This document shows positions 13,681 through 20,984 of a stretch of DNA of 36,459 bases, in pieces. Location: NCBI GenBank assembly GCA_934630975.1, contig CAKTXH010000016.1, positions 1-36,459 on the forward strand, given 5' to 3'. The stretch comes from an uncultured Clostridia bacterium (GTDB lineage: Bacteria; Bacillota; Clostridia; Christensenellales; Aristaeellaceae). A model generated the notes under the pieces. The model saw nothing but the letters and a program-made list of their open reading frames with translations, was not told the origin of the DNA and ran no database searches. Numbering within the stretch: the first letter of the stretch is position 1; each line of letters begins with the position of its first letter. The position numbers and the translations under genes were made by a program.

Positions 13681-16600
13681 ATGCCGAATTGGACGGATCA
13701 GCAGCGCGACGCCATTACCGACCGCGGCCACAGCCTTATTGTCTGCGCGGCGGCGGGTTCGGGCAAAACCGCCGTGCTGGTGGAGCGCATCGTGCAGCTT
13801 GTGCGCGAGGGATGCCCCATCGAAAACATGCTGGTCGTCACCTTTACCAACGCGGCGGCGGGCGAAATGCGCCAGCGCATCGGCGAGGCGCTGGGCAAGG
13901 CCGCGCGGGAAGAACCGGCGCTGGGCGAACAGGTGATGGCGCTTTCCCGCGCAAGCATCTCCACGCTGCACAGGTTCTGCGGCAATCTGCTGCGCGAGCA
14001 CTTCCAGGCGCTTTCCATCGACCCCGGCTTCCGCATCGGCGACGAGCAGGAGTGCGGCGTGCTCAGCCATCAGGCGATGGAGGATGCGGTTTACAGCTGT
14101 TACGAGGTAGGCAGCGACGCGTTCCTGGCGGCGGACAGATGCTACACGCAGGAGGAGCTGAGCGAGCTGGCTTTTGCGCTGCATCGGTTTATGATGACGC
14201 GCCCCGACCCGTGGGCGTTTCTTTCCCGCGCACAGGAGATGGTGCGCATGACGGGCGAAGCGTTTGAGCAAAGCCCCGCCGCCCGCCTGCTGGCCGATTT
14301 TGCCGGGCGCAGGCTCGAACATCTCTGCGCGAACGCGCGGGAAACGCTGGCGCTCTGCGAAGGGGAGAATGGCCCGCTGCATTACGCGGCGGCCTGCGGC
14401 ATGGATGTGCAGTTGACGGCGGATCTGGCCGAAGCGGCGAAGGGCGGCTATACCGCGCTGCACGACGCGCTGCACGGCGTGACGTTCGCGGCGCTGGGAC
14501 GCAAAAAAAAGACGGACGTGTTCGACGAGGATATCGCCGACCGGGTGAAGGCGCGGCGCGACGCGCTCAAAAAAGCCGTCGCGGATTTGCAGACGGCTTT
14601 TGCCCTGACGATGGAAGACGCGGCGGCGGATATCCGCATGACGGCCGCGCCGCTGGACGGGCTGGCCGAACTGGCCAAGACATATGACACGCTCTACACG
14701 GCGGCCAAGCGCCAGCGCGGGCTGATGGATTTTGACGACCTCGAGCACGGCGCTCTGGCGGCGCTGGAACTGCCCGAGGTGCGCGCGGCGCTCCGCGAGC
14801 AGTACCGCTATGTGTTCATCGACGAGTATCAGGATTCCAGCGCGATTCAGGAGGCCATCATCGGCAGTTTCGCGCGGGAGGACGGCCTGTTCCTCGTCGG
14901 CGACGTGAAGCAGAGCATCTACCGCTTCCGGCAGGCGGAGCCGTCGCTGTTCCTGCAAAAGGCGGCGCGGTTTGACCTGCCCGAGCGCGAGCAGGAACGG
15001 CGCATCGACTTGCAGAAGAATTTCCGTTCCCGCGCGAACGTGCTGGAGGCGGCGAACGCGGTTTTTGGCCGCATCATGCGCGCGGAGGAGACGGAAATCG
15101 AGTATGACGAGCGGGAAAAGCTCTTCTGCGGCCTGCCTGCGCGGGAGGACGATCCACCCGTCGAGCTGCACATTCTCTATCAGCCCGGCGAGGACAGCGC
15201 GGAGGAGGACGACGAGACGGCCGAGCGGGAGCTGGTCGCCGTCGAGCGGGAGGCGAAGGTCGTCGCCGCGCGCATCCGCGAGCTGGTCGGCACGCCGTTT
15301 TACGATGCGAAGACCGAGACGGAAAGACCGCTGCGCTACCGCGATATGACGGTGCTTATGCGCGCGGTTCGGGGAAGCGCGCCGCTGGCCGCGCAGATGC
15401 TGGAATCGGAGGGCATCCCCGTGTTCTGCGACGCGGGCGAAGGGTATTTCGATATCCCGGAGATTCGCGCCATGACGGCGCTGCTGCAAACCATCGAGAA
15501 CGGCGCGCGGGACGAGCCGCTGCTTGCCGCCCTGCGCGGCCCGGCGCTGGGGCTGGACGAAAGCGAGCTGGCGGAAATCCGAATCCATACGCCGGATACG
15601 AAAATCCCGTATTATGAAGCCGTGCGCCGCTATCGCGAGGAGATGGACGACGCGCTGGCCGAAAAACTGCGGACGTTTGAGGAAAAACGCGCGCGTTGGC
15701 GGCTCTGCGCCCGCAATCAGGGCGTGGATCGGCTGATTGAGCGCATCTATGCCGAAACGGGCTTTCTGGCGCAGGCGGGCGCGCTGCCGGGCGGCGCGGC
15801 GCGGCAGGCCAACCTGCATCTGCTGACCGCGCGGGCGCGGACGTTCGCGGGCACGCAGGGCGGTTCGCTGCATGCGTTTCTGCGCTATGCCGAGCGCCTG
15901 CGCGCGGGCGGCGACAGTATGAGCGCCAGCGCCATCGGCGAGAGCGAGGACGTGGTGCGCATCATGACCACGCATAAGAGCAAGGGACTTGAATTCCCGG
16001 TCGTCTTCGTGCTGGCGCTGGGGCGCAAAATGAGCGGGCAATCCCTGCGCGCGCGGGCGCTGATGGATGCGCAGCTCGGCGTGGGCCTGCCGTGCATCGA
16101 CACGGAGATGAACAGCGAACGCGACACGCTGCTGCGCCGCGCGATTCGCGTCAAAGCCCAGCGGGAGCAGCTCGCCGAGGAGGTGCGCGTGCTCTACGTC
16201 GCCCTGACGCGTGCGCGGGAGCGGTTGATTCTGGTCGGCAGCGTCAGCGGGGACAAGCCGCCGGAAAAATGGAAGAGCGCGGATCTTTCGGCGATGAACA
16301 CCGGGCTGGACATGATCGTGCCCGCGCTGATGCAGGCCGGGGTAAGCCTGACCATCCGGGAGGAGGCCGTTCGGCTGGATGATTCGACGTGGCGCGTGTT
16401 TGCGCATGTCGGCGGCGCGGCGGGCGGGCTGCCCCGGCGCACGGAGGACGCGGTGCTGCGTCTGCTGGCCGAACTGGCCGCCGCGCCGCGGGACGAAGCG
16501 TTGGTCCGCCTGATGAACTTTAAGCCGGATGCGAAGACTGCCGTGCGCAAAACGACGGTCAGCGCCGTTCTGCGGGATGAGAAGCGCGCCGCGCAGGAGG

Positions 16601-17148
16601 AAGAGCCTCTGCCGGATGAGCCGCTGATGCGCCTGCCGCGCTTTATGGAGGAGCAGCAGATGACCGGCGCGCAGATCGGCACGGCGTTCCACCGCATGAT
16701 GCGCATGTTCGACTTCGACGCGCTGCGGGCGACGCACAACCTCGAAGAGGAGATCGACCGCCAGCGCACGGCGCTGCTGGAAAAGGGTATTGTCAGCGAA
16801 AATGAGTTGGCCACCGTTCGGCCGCGCCTGCTCGTGCGGCTGTTCGCTTCGCCGCTGGGCGTGCGCATGCTGGCCGCCGAGGAGCTGCACCGCGAATGGG
16901 CGTTTACCTACCGCCGCGAGACGGAGGATGGCGCGCAGCTTTTGCAGGGCGTGATCGACTGCTGTTTTGTCGAGCGCGGCGCGTGGGTGCTGGTGGATTA
17001 TAAGACCGACGCGGACGCCGCCGGGGCCATCGAGCGCCATCGGCCGCAGCTCGAGCTGTACGCGCAGGCGCTTGCGGGCATCACGGGCATGCCGGTGCGG
17101 GAGAGGGTGCTGTATCTGGTGCGGGCAGGGATGGGGTATCAGGTGTAA
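13681..17148 (+). CDS. addA: ATP-dependent helicase/nuclease subunit A (AddA)
   Basis: 1155 residues; GGGGGAGG before ATG 13681. UvrD/Rep-type helicase motifs are complete: Walker A AAAGSGKT (23-30), DEYQD (381-385), VGDVKQSIYRFRQAEP (motif III), VRIMTTHKSKGLEFPVVFV (motif V) and VLYVALTRARERL (motif VI). The C-terminal RecB-type nuclease has GTAFH (His1004), GVID (Asp1093) and DYKTD (1106-1110), all catalytic positions present. AddA with AddB processes double-strand breaks for RecA loading and recognises Chi-like sites. B. subtilis AddA has 1232 residues, so length is normal. addB, usually directly upstream, is not here; the neighbour is an unrelated, divergent gene. Confidence 0.95.
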   Translation: MPNWTDQQRDAITDRGHSLIVCAAAGSGKTAVLVERIVQLVREGCPIENMLVVTFTNAAAGEMRQRIGEALGKAAREEPALGEQVMALSRASISTLHRFCGNLLREHFQALSIDPGFRIGDEQECGVLSHQAMEDAVYSCYEVGSDAFLAADRCYTQEELSELAFALHRFMMTRPDPWAFLSRAQEMVRMTGEAFEQSPAARLLADFAGRRLEHLCANARETLALCEGENGPLHYAAACGMDVQLTADLAEAAKGGYTALHDALHGVTFAALGRKKKTDVFDEDIADRVKARRDALKKAVADLQTAFALTMEDAAADIRMTAAPLDGLAELAKTYDTLYTAAKRQRGLMDFDDLEHGALAALELPEVRAALREQYRYVFIDEYQDSSAIQEAIIGSFAREDGLFLVGDVKQSIYRFRQAEPSLFLQKAARFDLPEREQERRIDLQKNFRSRANVLEAANAVFGRIMRAEETEIEYDEREKLFCGLPAREDDPPVELHILYQPGEDSAEEDDETAERELVAVEREAKVVAARIRELVGTPFYDAKTETERPLRYRDMTVLMRAVRGSAPLAAQMLESEGIPVFCDAGEGYFDIPEIRAMTALLQTIENGARDEPLLAALRGPALGLDESELAEIRIHTPDTKIPYYEAVRRYREEMDDALAEKLRTFEEKRARWRLCARNQGVDRLIERIYAETGFLAQAGALPGGAARQANLHLLTARARTFAGTQGGSLHAFLRYAERLRAGGDSMSASAIGESEDVVRIMTTHKSKGLEFPVVFVLALGRKMSGQSLRARALMDAQLGVGLPCIDTEMNSERDTLLRRAIRVKAQREQLAEEVRVLYVALTRARERLILVGSVSGDKPPEKWKSADLSAMNTGLDMIVPALMQAGVSLTIREEAVRLDDSTWRVFAHVGGAAGGLPRRTEDAVLRLLAELAAAPRDEALVRLMNFKPDAKTAVRKTTVSAVLRDEKRAAQEEEPLPDEPLMRLPRFMEEQQMTGAQIGTAFHRMMRMFDFDALRATHNLEEEIDRQRTALLEKGIVSENELATVRPRLLVRLFASPLGVRMLAAEELHREWAFTYRRETEDGAQLLQGVIDCCFVERGAWVLVDYKTDADAAGAIERHRPQLELYAQALAGITGMPVRERVLYLVRAGMGYQV

Positions 17149-17309
17149 ACATGATCTACCAAATAGATAAAAGAATGGATAATCGGAACAAAGGAATTCT
17201 GGAAAATTTGGTTGGACAATTCCTCTTGAATATATGGGTTCTGGGTATGCCGAGAGATTCACAGAACATACACGGAATTGATGGGAAATGACAACGGCTG
17301 AAGAATTTC

Positions 17310-17338
17310 TTGCCTCGATAACATCGACGTGTTATAAT
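17310..17338 (+). promoter_or_regulatory. Promoter of the putative type I toxin mRNA
   Basis: -35 TTGCCT (17310-17315), 17-base spacer, -10 TATAAT (17333-17338) with TGT in front (extended -10). Transcript would begin near 17345. Confidence 0.7.
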
Positions 17339-17372
17339 CAAAATGTAGGCAGACGAGTGCTGCCGGTGGTAT

Positions 17373-17403
17373 CTCCCGCGGCTCTACAAAAGTGCGGGAG
17401 GTG
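17373..17403 (+). promoter_or_regulatory. Hairpin that sequesters the toxin ribosome site
   Basis: CTCCCGC (17373-17379) pairs exactly with GCGGGAG (17394-17400), which is part of the Shine-Dalgarno sequence GGGAGGTG (17396-17403). Translation of the peptide at 17409 would be blocked while this stem forms, as in Fst-type type I toxins. Confidence 0.65.
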
Positions 17404-17408
17404 ATCGC

Positions 17409-17489
17409 ATGAGCGATTATGAGATGATCATGATCTTTTTGGCGATTCTCACGCTGCGGTACATGGCAGAAAAAAGAAACGACAAATAA
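17409..17489 (+). CDS. Putative type I toxin, 26-residue hydrophobic peptide
   Basis: 26 codons from ATG 17409, six bases after a strong GGGAGGTG. The peptide starts MSDYE, has a hydrophobic core (MIMIFLAILTL) and a charged tail (AEKRNDK). This is the layout of the Fst and holin-like (Hol-Tox) small membrane toxins of Firmicutes. Context supports it: own promoter, structured leader that hides the ribosome site, a terminator readable from both sides, and a convergent promoter for an antisense RNA. It sits in the gap between addA and mgtE and is unrelated to either. Toxicity itself is an inference. Confidence 0.65.
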   Translation: MSDYEMIMIFLAILTLRYMAEKRNDK

Positions 17490-17495
17490 AAGCGA

Positions 17496-17526
17496 ACCGC
17501 CGGTCAGTTAGCCCCTGATCGGCGGT
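17496..17526. terminator. Shared terminator hairpin of toxin mRNA and antisense RNA
   Basis: ACCGCCGGTCAG (17496-17507) pairs with CTGATCGGCGGT (17515-17526) with one wobble. T-content after it is moderate on both strands (CTTGGCTTTG; TTCGCTTTTATTTG on the minus strand). Confidence 0.65.
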
Positions 17527-17583
17527 CTTGGCTTTGATGTAAAAGTCTAAGCGGGGGAACCGATACGATACGGCTCCTCGTCT
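17496..17583 (-). ncRNA. Putative antisense RNA (antitoxin)
   Basis: A transcript from the minus-strand promoter at 17590-17618 to the shared hairpin would be about 90 nt. It fully overlaps the toxin mRNA 3' end. It also contains a segment (from + positions about 17533-17566) that can pair with the toxin leader AAAAGTGCGGGAGG around its ribosome site, because the plus strand carries related sequences there (AAAAGTCTAAGCGGGGG). Its first bases, ATGTAGACAGACGAG, nearly copy those of the toxin mRNA (ATGTAGGCAGACGAG). Confidence 0.5.
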
Positions 17584-17589
17584 GTCTAC

Positions 17590-17618
17590 ATTTTAGCATC
17601 TTCCCGGCTGCCCGTCAA
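17590..17618 (-). promoter_or_regulatory. Promoter of the antisense RNA
   Basis: Minus strand: -35 TTGACG (17613-17618), 17-base spacer, -10 TAAAAT (17590-17595). Confidence 0.65.
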
Positions 17619-17696
17619 GGGCGGCCGTTTTAATTTGAGACTTGGGCAGTACATATTAAATCTTTCTTAAATCCAACCCCATCTCCCGTTTTTACC

Positions 17697-17725
17697 TTGA
17701 CAACGCCGCAAAATCGCGGTATTGT
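17697..17725 (+). promoter_or_regulatory. Promoter of the mgtE leader
   Basis: -35 TTGACA (17697-17702), 17-base spacer, -10 TATTGT (17720-17725). The leader from here to the mgtE ATG is about 275 nt. Confidence 0.7.
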
Positions 17726-17802
17726 AAGCATGGCTCAAAGGGGATGCGGAAACGCAAACCATCGGATCGACATGATCCAGCATACTATCGGAGGTGAACG
17801 AC

Positions 17803-17886
17803 GTGGACGACTATCCCAGTAGCCTGGCGGGCAAACCCCGAGAACGGCGGAAACAGACTGCGTCGCTCCTTCCGATTTACGCGTAA
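17803..17886 (+). CDS. Putative 27-residue leader peptide of mgtE
   Basis: GTG 17803 stands six bases after a consensus GGAGGTG (17790-17796) and opens a 27-codon frame. The peptide begins with two aspartates, a tyrosine and a proline (codons 2-5), has Lys-Pro at 11-12, a basic cluster RERRKQ (13-18) and ends LLPIYA. Acidic residues plus proline near the start resemble the MgtL-type leader peptides that make ribosomes unstable at low Mg2+; this parallel is inference. Codons 17-21 overlap the sequence that can act as antiterminator for the hairpin just before mgtE. Confidence 0.55.
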   Translation: MDDYPSSLAGKPRERRKQTASLLPIYA

Positions 17887-17920
17887 AGCGGATTGATCAA
17901 ACGGAAGCGCGCGGTCTGTT
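17852..17920 (+). promoter_or_regulatory. Antiterminator pairing in the mgtE leader
   Basis: AACAGACTGCGT (17852-17863) can form 12 continuous pairs (two G-U) with GCGCGGTCTGTT (17909-17920), which contains most of the 5' arm of the terminator (17907-17914). The two structures exclude each other. A further option is pairing of GGAG and CGACG around the leader-peptide start (17790-17803) with CGTCGCTCC (17861-17869), which would hide that ribosome site. Confidence 0.55.
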
Positions 17921-17935
17921 GCCGCGCGCATTTTT
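17907..17935 (+). terminator. Intrinsic terminator upstream of mgtE
   Basis: GCGCGCGG (17907-17914) and CCGCGCGC (17922-17929) form a perfect stem with a 7-base loop, followed by A and five T. It lies between the leader peptide and mgtE, 74 bases before the mgtE ATG, so it must be read through for expression. Confidence 0.8.
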
Positions 17936-18008
17936 ATGCCGTTTTTTGGGGCGCAACCTGCATTTTTCGCAAAACAGAACGACGAAAAATGAATAGGAGG
18001 AATCCCCC

Positions 18009-19367
18009 ATGGAAGAAGAAATCCGCAAGGAATTTATGGAACTGCTCAGGCTGCTTGACGAAGGCAAGCTTCAGGAATTCAAGGAGAAGGCGGCGGAGTG
18101 CCCGCCGGTGGATATCGCCGAAGGGCTGGAGGAGATCGAGGACGAGGGACGCGTGCTGCGCGTGTTCCGCATGCTGCCCAAGGATATCTCCTCCGACGTG
18201 TTTTCCTACATGACCAGCGAGCAGCAGCAGCTGATCGCCGAAAGTGCGACCAACGCCGAACTCAAGGCGCTGGTGGACGACATGTTCATGGATGATACGG
18301 TGGACTTTCTGGAAGAAATGCCCGCCAACGTCGTCAAGAAGGTTTTGCAGAACGCCGACGAGGGCACGCGCAAGACCATCAACCAGTTCCTCAATTACCC
18401 GGAAAACAGCGCCGGAAGCCTGATGACCATCGAATATGTCGATCTGCACGATTATTTCACCGTGCGCAAAGCGATGGATTACATCCGCCGCACGGGCATC
18501 GACAAGGAGACGGTCTACACCTGCTACGTCATCGACGATCAGCGCAAGCTCGTCGGTCAGGTTTCCCTGCGCAAGCTGATCATCGCGCCGGAAAGCGCCT
18601 GCATCCGCGATATCATGGATACCAACATCGTCAGCGCCGTTACCACGGACGATCAGGAGGCCGTCGCCGACGATTTCCGCCGTTACGACCTGACTTCCGT
18701 TGCCGTCTGCGACAAGGAGAACCGGCTGGTCGGCATCATCACCATCGACGATATCGTCGACGTCATTCAGGATGAGAACACCGAGGACATCAAGAAGATG
18801 GCCGCTATCATCCCGAGCGACGAGGATTATATGAAAACCAGCGTCTGGAGTCTGGTGGCGCACCGCCTGCCGTGGCTGATGCTGCTGATGATCTCCGCGA
18901 CGTTCACCTCGACCATCATTACGCACTTTGAAACGCTGCTCTCCGGCGCGGTGCTGCTCACCGCGTTTATCCCGATGCTGATGGACAGCGCGGGCAACTC
19001 CGGCAGCCAGACCTCCGTTACCGTCATCCGTAACCTCGCGCTGGGCGAAATCGAGCTGCGCGACTGGCCGCGCGTGCTGATTAAGGAAGTCGGCGTGGCC
19101 GTCGTTTCCGGCGCGGCGCTGGCGCTGGTCAACTTCCTGCGCATCATCATCTTCACCAACACGAGCATGATGATCGCCGCGGTCGTTTCCGTCACGCTGT
19201 TCTGCACCGTCATCATCGCGATGATCGTCGGCTGCCTGCTGCCGATCGGCGCGAAGAAGCTGGGCTTTGACCCGGCCGTCATGGCCAGCCCGATGATCAC
19301 CACTATCGTGGATGCCTGCTCGCTGATGATCTATTTCCTCATCGCCAGCACGATGCTGGGTCTGTAA
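18009..19367 (+). CDS. mgtE: Magnesium transporter MgtE
   Basis: 452 residues with AGGAGG nine bases before ATG 18009. The three MgtE parts are present: helical N domain (about 1-125, VFRMLPKDISSDVFSYM and FLEEMPANVVKKVLQNADEG), a CBS pair (about 130-250, with SAGSLMTIEYV, VYTCYVIDDQRKLVGQVSLR and VAVCDKENRLVGIITIDD), and five membrane helices (about 280-450) with the pore signature LMDSAGNSGSQ. MgtE is a Mg2+ channel gated by cytosolic Mg2+ through the N and CBS domains. Expression is likely set by the leader-peptide/terminator region in front. Monocistronic. Confidence 0.96.
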   Translation: MEEEIRKEFMELLRLLDEGKLQEFKEKAAECPPVDIAEGLEEIEDEGRVLRVFRMLPKDISSDVFSYMTSEQQQLIAESATNAELKALVDDMFMDDTVDFLEEMPANVVKKVLQNADEGTRKTINQFLNYPENSAGSLMTIEYVDLHDYFTVRKAMDYIRRTGIDKETVYTCYVIDDQRKLVGQVSLRKLIIAPESACIRDIMDTNIVSAVTTDDQEAVADDFRRYDLTSVAVCDKENRLVGIITIDDIVDVIQDENTEDIKKMAAIIPSDEDYMKTSVWSLVAHRLPWLMLLMISATFTSTIITHFETLLSGAVLLTAFIPMLMDSAGNSGSQTSVTVIRNLALGEIELRDWPRVLIKEVGVAVVSGAALALVNFLRIIIFTNTSMMIAAVVSVTLFCTVIIAMIVGCLLPIGAKKLGFDPAVMASPMITTIVDACSLMIYFLIASTMLGL

Positions 19368-19391
19368 ACCGAAAAAATAAAACAAAAAAAC

Positions 19392-19448
19392 ACAGCGGTC
19401 TCCCAAGCCCATTCCGTTTGAGCTTGAAAGACCGCTGTATTTTCTTTT
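19392..19448 (+). terminator. Terminator of mgtE
   Basis: ACAGCGGTCT (19392-19401) and AGACCGCTGT (19429-19438) pair perfectly; inside, CAAGC and GCTTG extend the hairpin. A T-rich tract ATTTTCTTTT follows. Confidence 0.8.
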
Positions 19449-19540
19449 ACTTCTTTTCGTCGAGCAGCATCACGCCGTCCGCCGGATTGCGGTCGATTGC
19501 GCCGACGACGCGGTGCGTTATAGCCGCAGGCCGCGCGCGT
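19447..19540 (-). pseudogene. Possible remnant of a gene's 3' end
   Basis: On the minus strand the frame reads HRVVGAIDRNPADGVMLLDE then KK and stop (TAA 19449-19447). Upstream it soon hits a TAG and loses any protein-like look. It may be the tail of a deleted gene. The family is not recognisable and chance cannot be excluded. Confidence 0.3.
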
Positions 19541-19589
19541 GTCTAATGCTTGTTTGTGATTGTCAACCATAACGAAAGGGCATTTCTGC

Positions 19590-19621
19590 AAAAAAGAAAA
19601 GCCGGCGGTTAGCCGACTTTT
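19590..19621 (-). terminator. Terminator of the cation exchanger gene
   Basis: Minus strand: AAAAGTCGGC pairs with GCCGGCTTTT (one wobble) around TAACC, continued by CTTTTTT. It follows the exchanger stop by 12 bases. Confidence 0.8.
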
Positions 19622-19633
19622 CCCGAAACGCTT

Positions 19634-20617
19634 TTACACCCCGAAGCAGGTGAACATGATGACCAGATAGGCGATGTACAGCCCGCCGATGAGGAAGCCC
19701 GTCCAGCGCTTGAACTTGCCGCTGACCAGCGCGGGAACGATGGCCGCCGCCGTGATGATCAGGCAGGCCGGGATATCCAGCAGCATGCCCTGACGCTCGA
19801 CCATCATCGGGCGGCCCTGAATCAGCGCGCACAGGGGCATGATCAGCGTCAAATCCATGAGGTTCGCGCCGATGATGTTGCCCACGGAGAGCGAGGATTC
19901 CTTCTTGCGGATGGCGGTGAGGGTCGTCACCAGCTCCGGCAGGGAAGTGCCGATGGCGATCATCGTCGCGGCGATGATGGAATCCGGTACGCCGATCATC
20001 TTCGCCAGCGCGGAACCGTTGTCAATCAGCAACTGCGCGCCGAGCACGATGGCCGCCGCGCCGAGCACAAAACCCAGCAGGTTGCGCGCCAGCGCCTTGC
20101 CGGTCAGCTCCGGGCGGTCTTTCGCGGCCTCTTTGCTCTGCTCGCGTTTGCCCGCAATCAGGCTTTCCGCGAGGAACGCGGCGAAGAACAGCAGAATGAC
20201 GACGCTTTGCCCGATGGAGAGCTGGCCGTCGCGCGTGAACGCGAACAGTACGGCGATGGTCGCCAGCAGCAGCGAAGCCTTAAAGCCGAACTGCTTGCGC
20301 GTCATCAGGCAGGGCATGCAGATCAGCGACAGGCACATGATCAGGCCGATGTTCGCCGTCACCGAGCCGACCGCGTTGCCCACGGCGATATCCGCGTTGC
20401 CCTCGAGCGCCGCGAAGACGGAAACGAGCATCTCCGGCAGCGTGGTGGCAAAGCTGACGACCGTTGCGCCGACGATGAATTTCGGAATACCGAACGCCTC
20501 GGCAATCCACGACGCGGCGTCCACAAACCAGTCGCCGCCCTTGATGATGAAGAACAGTCCCAGCGCAAAGAACAGCAGGACGGAGAGGAGGTTGGTTCCC
20601 CCAAAACTGATGACCAT
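19634..20617 (-). CDS. Calcium/sodium-type antiporter (CaCA, YrbG family), probable Mn2+/Ca2+ exporter
   Basis: 327 residues from ATG 20617 (GGGAG seven to eight bases upstream; the longer frame is rejected). About ten membrane helices in two inverted halves, each with the exchanger alpha repeat: SFATTLPEMLVSVFAALEGN then NAVGSVTANIGL, and AIGTSLPELVTTLTAIRKKE then VGNIIGANLMDL. The conserved glutamates in T-x-PE and S-LPE bind the cation. YrbG-type members exchange Ca2+ for Na+ or H+. The transcript starts with a yybP-ykoY aptamer, which senses Mn2+, so export of Mn2+ is the most likely duty here. Confidence 0.9.
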   Translation of the reverse strand: MVISFGGTNLLSVLLFFALGLFFIIKGGDWFVDAASWIAEAFGIPKFIVGATVVSFATTLPEMLVSVFAALEGNADIAVGNAVGSVTANIGLIMCLSLICMPCLMTRKQFGFKASLLLATIAVLFAFTRDGQLSIGQSVVILLFFAAFLAESLIAGKREQSKEAAKDRPELTGKALARNLLGFVLGAAAIVLGAQLLIDNGSALAKMIGVPDSIIAATMIAIGTSLPELVTTLTAIRKKESSLSVGNIIGANLMDLTLIMPLCALIQGRPMMVERQGMLLDIPACLIITAAAIVPALVSGKFKRWTGFLIGGLYIAYLVIMFTCFGV

Positions 20618-20666
20618 GATGATTCTCCCTTTCCCAAAAACGAGCGATGCAGGCATTTGATCGTAC

Positions 20667-20714
20667 AAAAAAAGACTTTCCGCACAATCAGCCTATGTGA
20701 TGTGCTAAAAGTCT
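20667..20714 (-). terminator. Riboswitch expression-platform terminator
   Basis: Minus strand: AGACTTTTAGCACA (20714-20701) pairs with TGTGCGGAAAGTCT (20686-20673), one mismatch and one wobble, followed by T7. Its 5' arm overlaps the 3' half of aptamer helix P1, so folding of the aptamer prevents termination. Confidence 0.85.
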
Positions 20715-20797
20715 CATTACCTATTTTGTAGGCGCATGGCCACCAGCAGAGAGCCGGGGGCTTGTTGACCATGCCTTTTTAACTACTCCCTTTTAAC
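20704..20797 (-). promoter_or_regulatory. yybP-ykoY (Mn2+) riboswitch aptamer
   Basis: Minus-strand sequence contains the two conserved blocks of this class: AAAAGGGAGTAGTTAAAAA at the 5' side and GCCTACAAAATAGGTAATGAGACTTTT at the 3' side (the latter seen across 20740-20707). P1 is GTTAAAAG with CTTTTAGC (20797-20790 and 20711-20704). An internal arm pairs GGCATGG with CCATGCG. Gene context (CaCA exchanger) and the overlapping terminator give a Mn2+-ON switch. Confidence 0.88.
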
Positions 20798-20804
20798 GGC
20801 AATC

Positions 20805-20834
20805 AGCATAGCACAAAAACGGCGCGCTTGTCAA
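20805..20834 (-). promoter_or_regulatory. Promoter of the riboswitch-exchanger transcript
   Basis: Minus strand: -35 TTGACA (20829-20834), 18-base spacer, -10 TATGCT (20805-20810) with TGC in front. Transcription starts directly before the aptamer. Confidence 0.7.
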
Positions 20835-20899
20835 TCCGTTTGCTTTTTTTTTGCGGGCAGAAGCGGTTAGTAGACCGTAACGATTAGCGAATTTGCGGC

Positions 20900-20947
20900 T
20901 TGACAAGACGCTTAATTCTATTTATAATTGGAATGTTCAATTTTGAA
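20900..20947 (+). promoter_or_regulatory. Promoter and likely operator of the first marR-MATE operon
   Basis: Consensus promoter: TTGACA (20900-20905), 17-base spacer, TATAAT (20923-20928). At the expected transcript start lies the palindrome TTCAA-TT-TTGAA (20936-20947), a plausible binding site for the MarR protein encoded next. Confidence 0.75.
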
Positions 20948-20984
20948 ATATCTATTTTTGAAAAATGAAAGGAGAGGTGGAAGG

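Noticed and set aside
13588..17262. 1224-codon minus-strand frame
   Set aside because: It is the shadow of addA in a GC-rich gene; its protein is a low-complexity mix of Arg, Ala, His and Gln with no ribosome site.
17690..18008. M-box (ykoK) or other known riboswitch upstream of mgtE
   Set aside because: The conserved M-box blocks are absent and I could match no other riboswitch class by eye; a leader peptide with a terminator explains the region better.
20928..20984. N-terminal extension of the first MarR protein
   Set aside because: The upstream ATG coincides with the -10 and start site of the promoter; ATG 20985 has the ribosome site.
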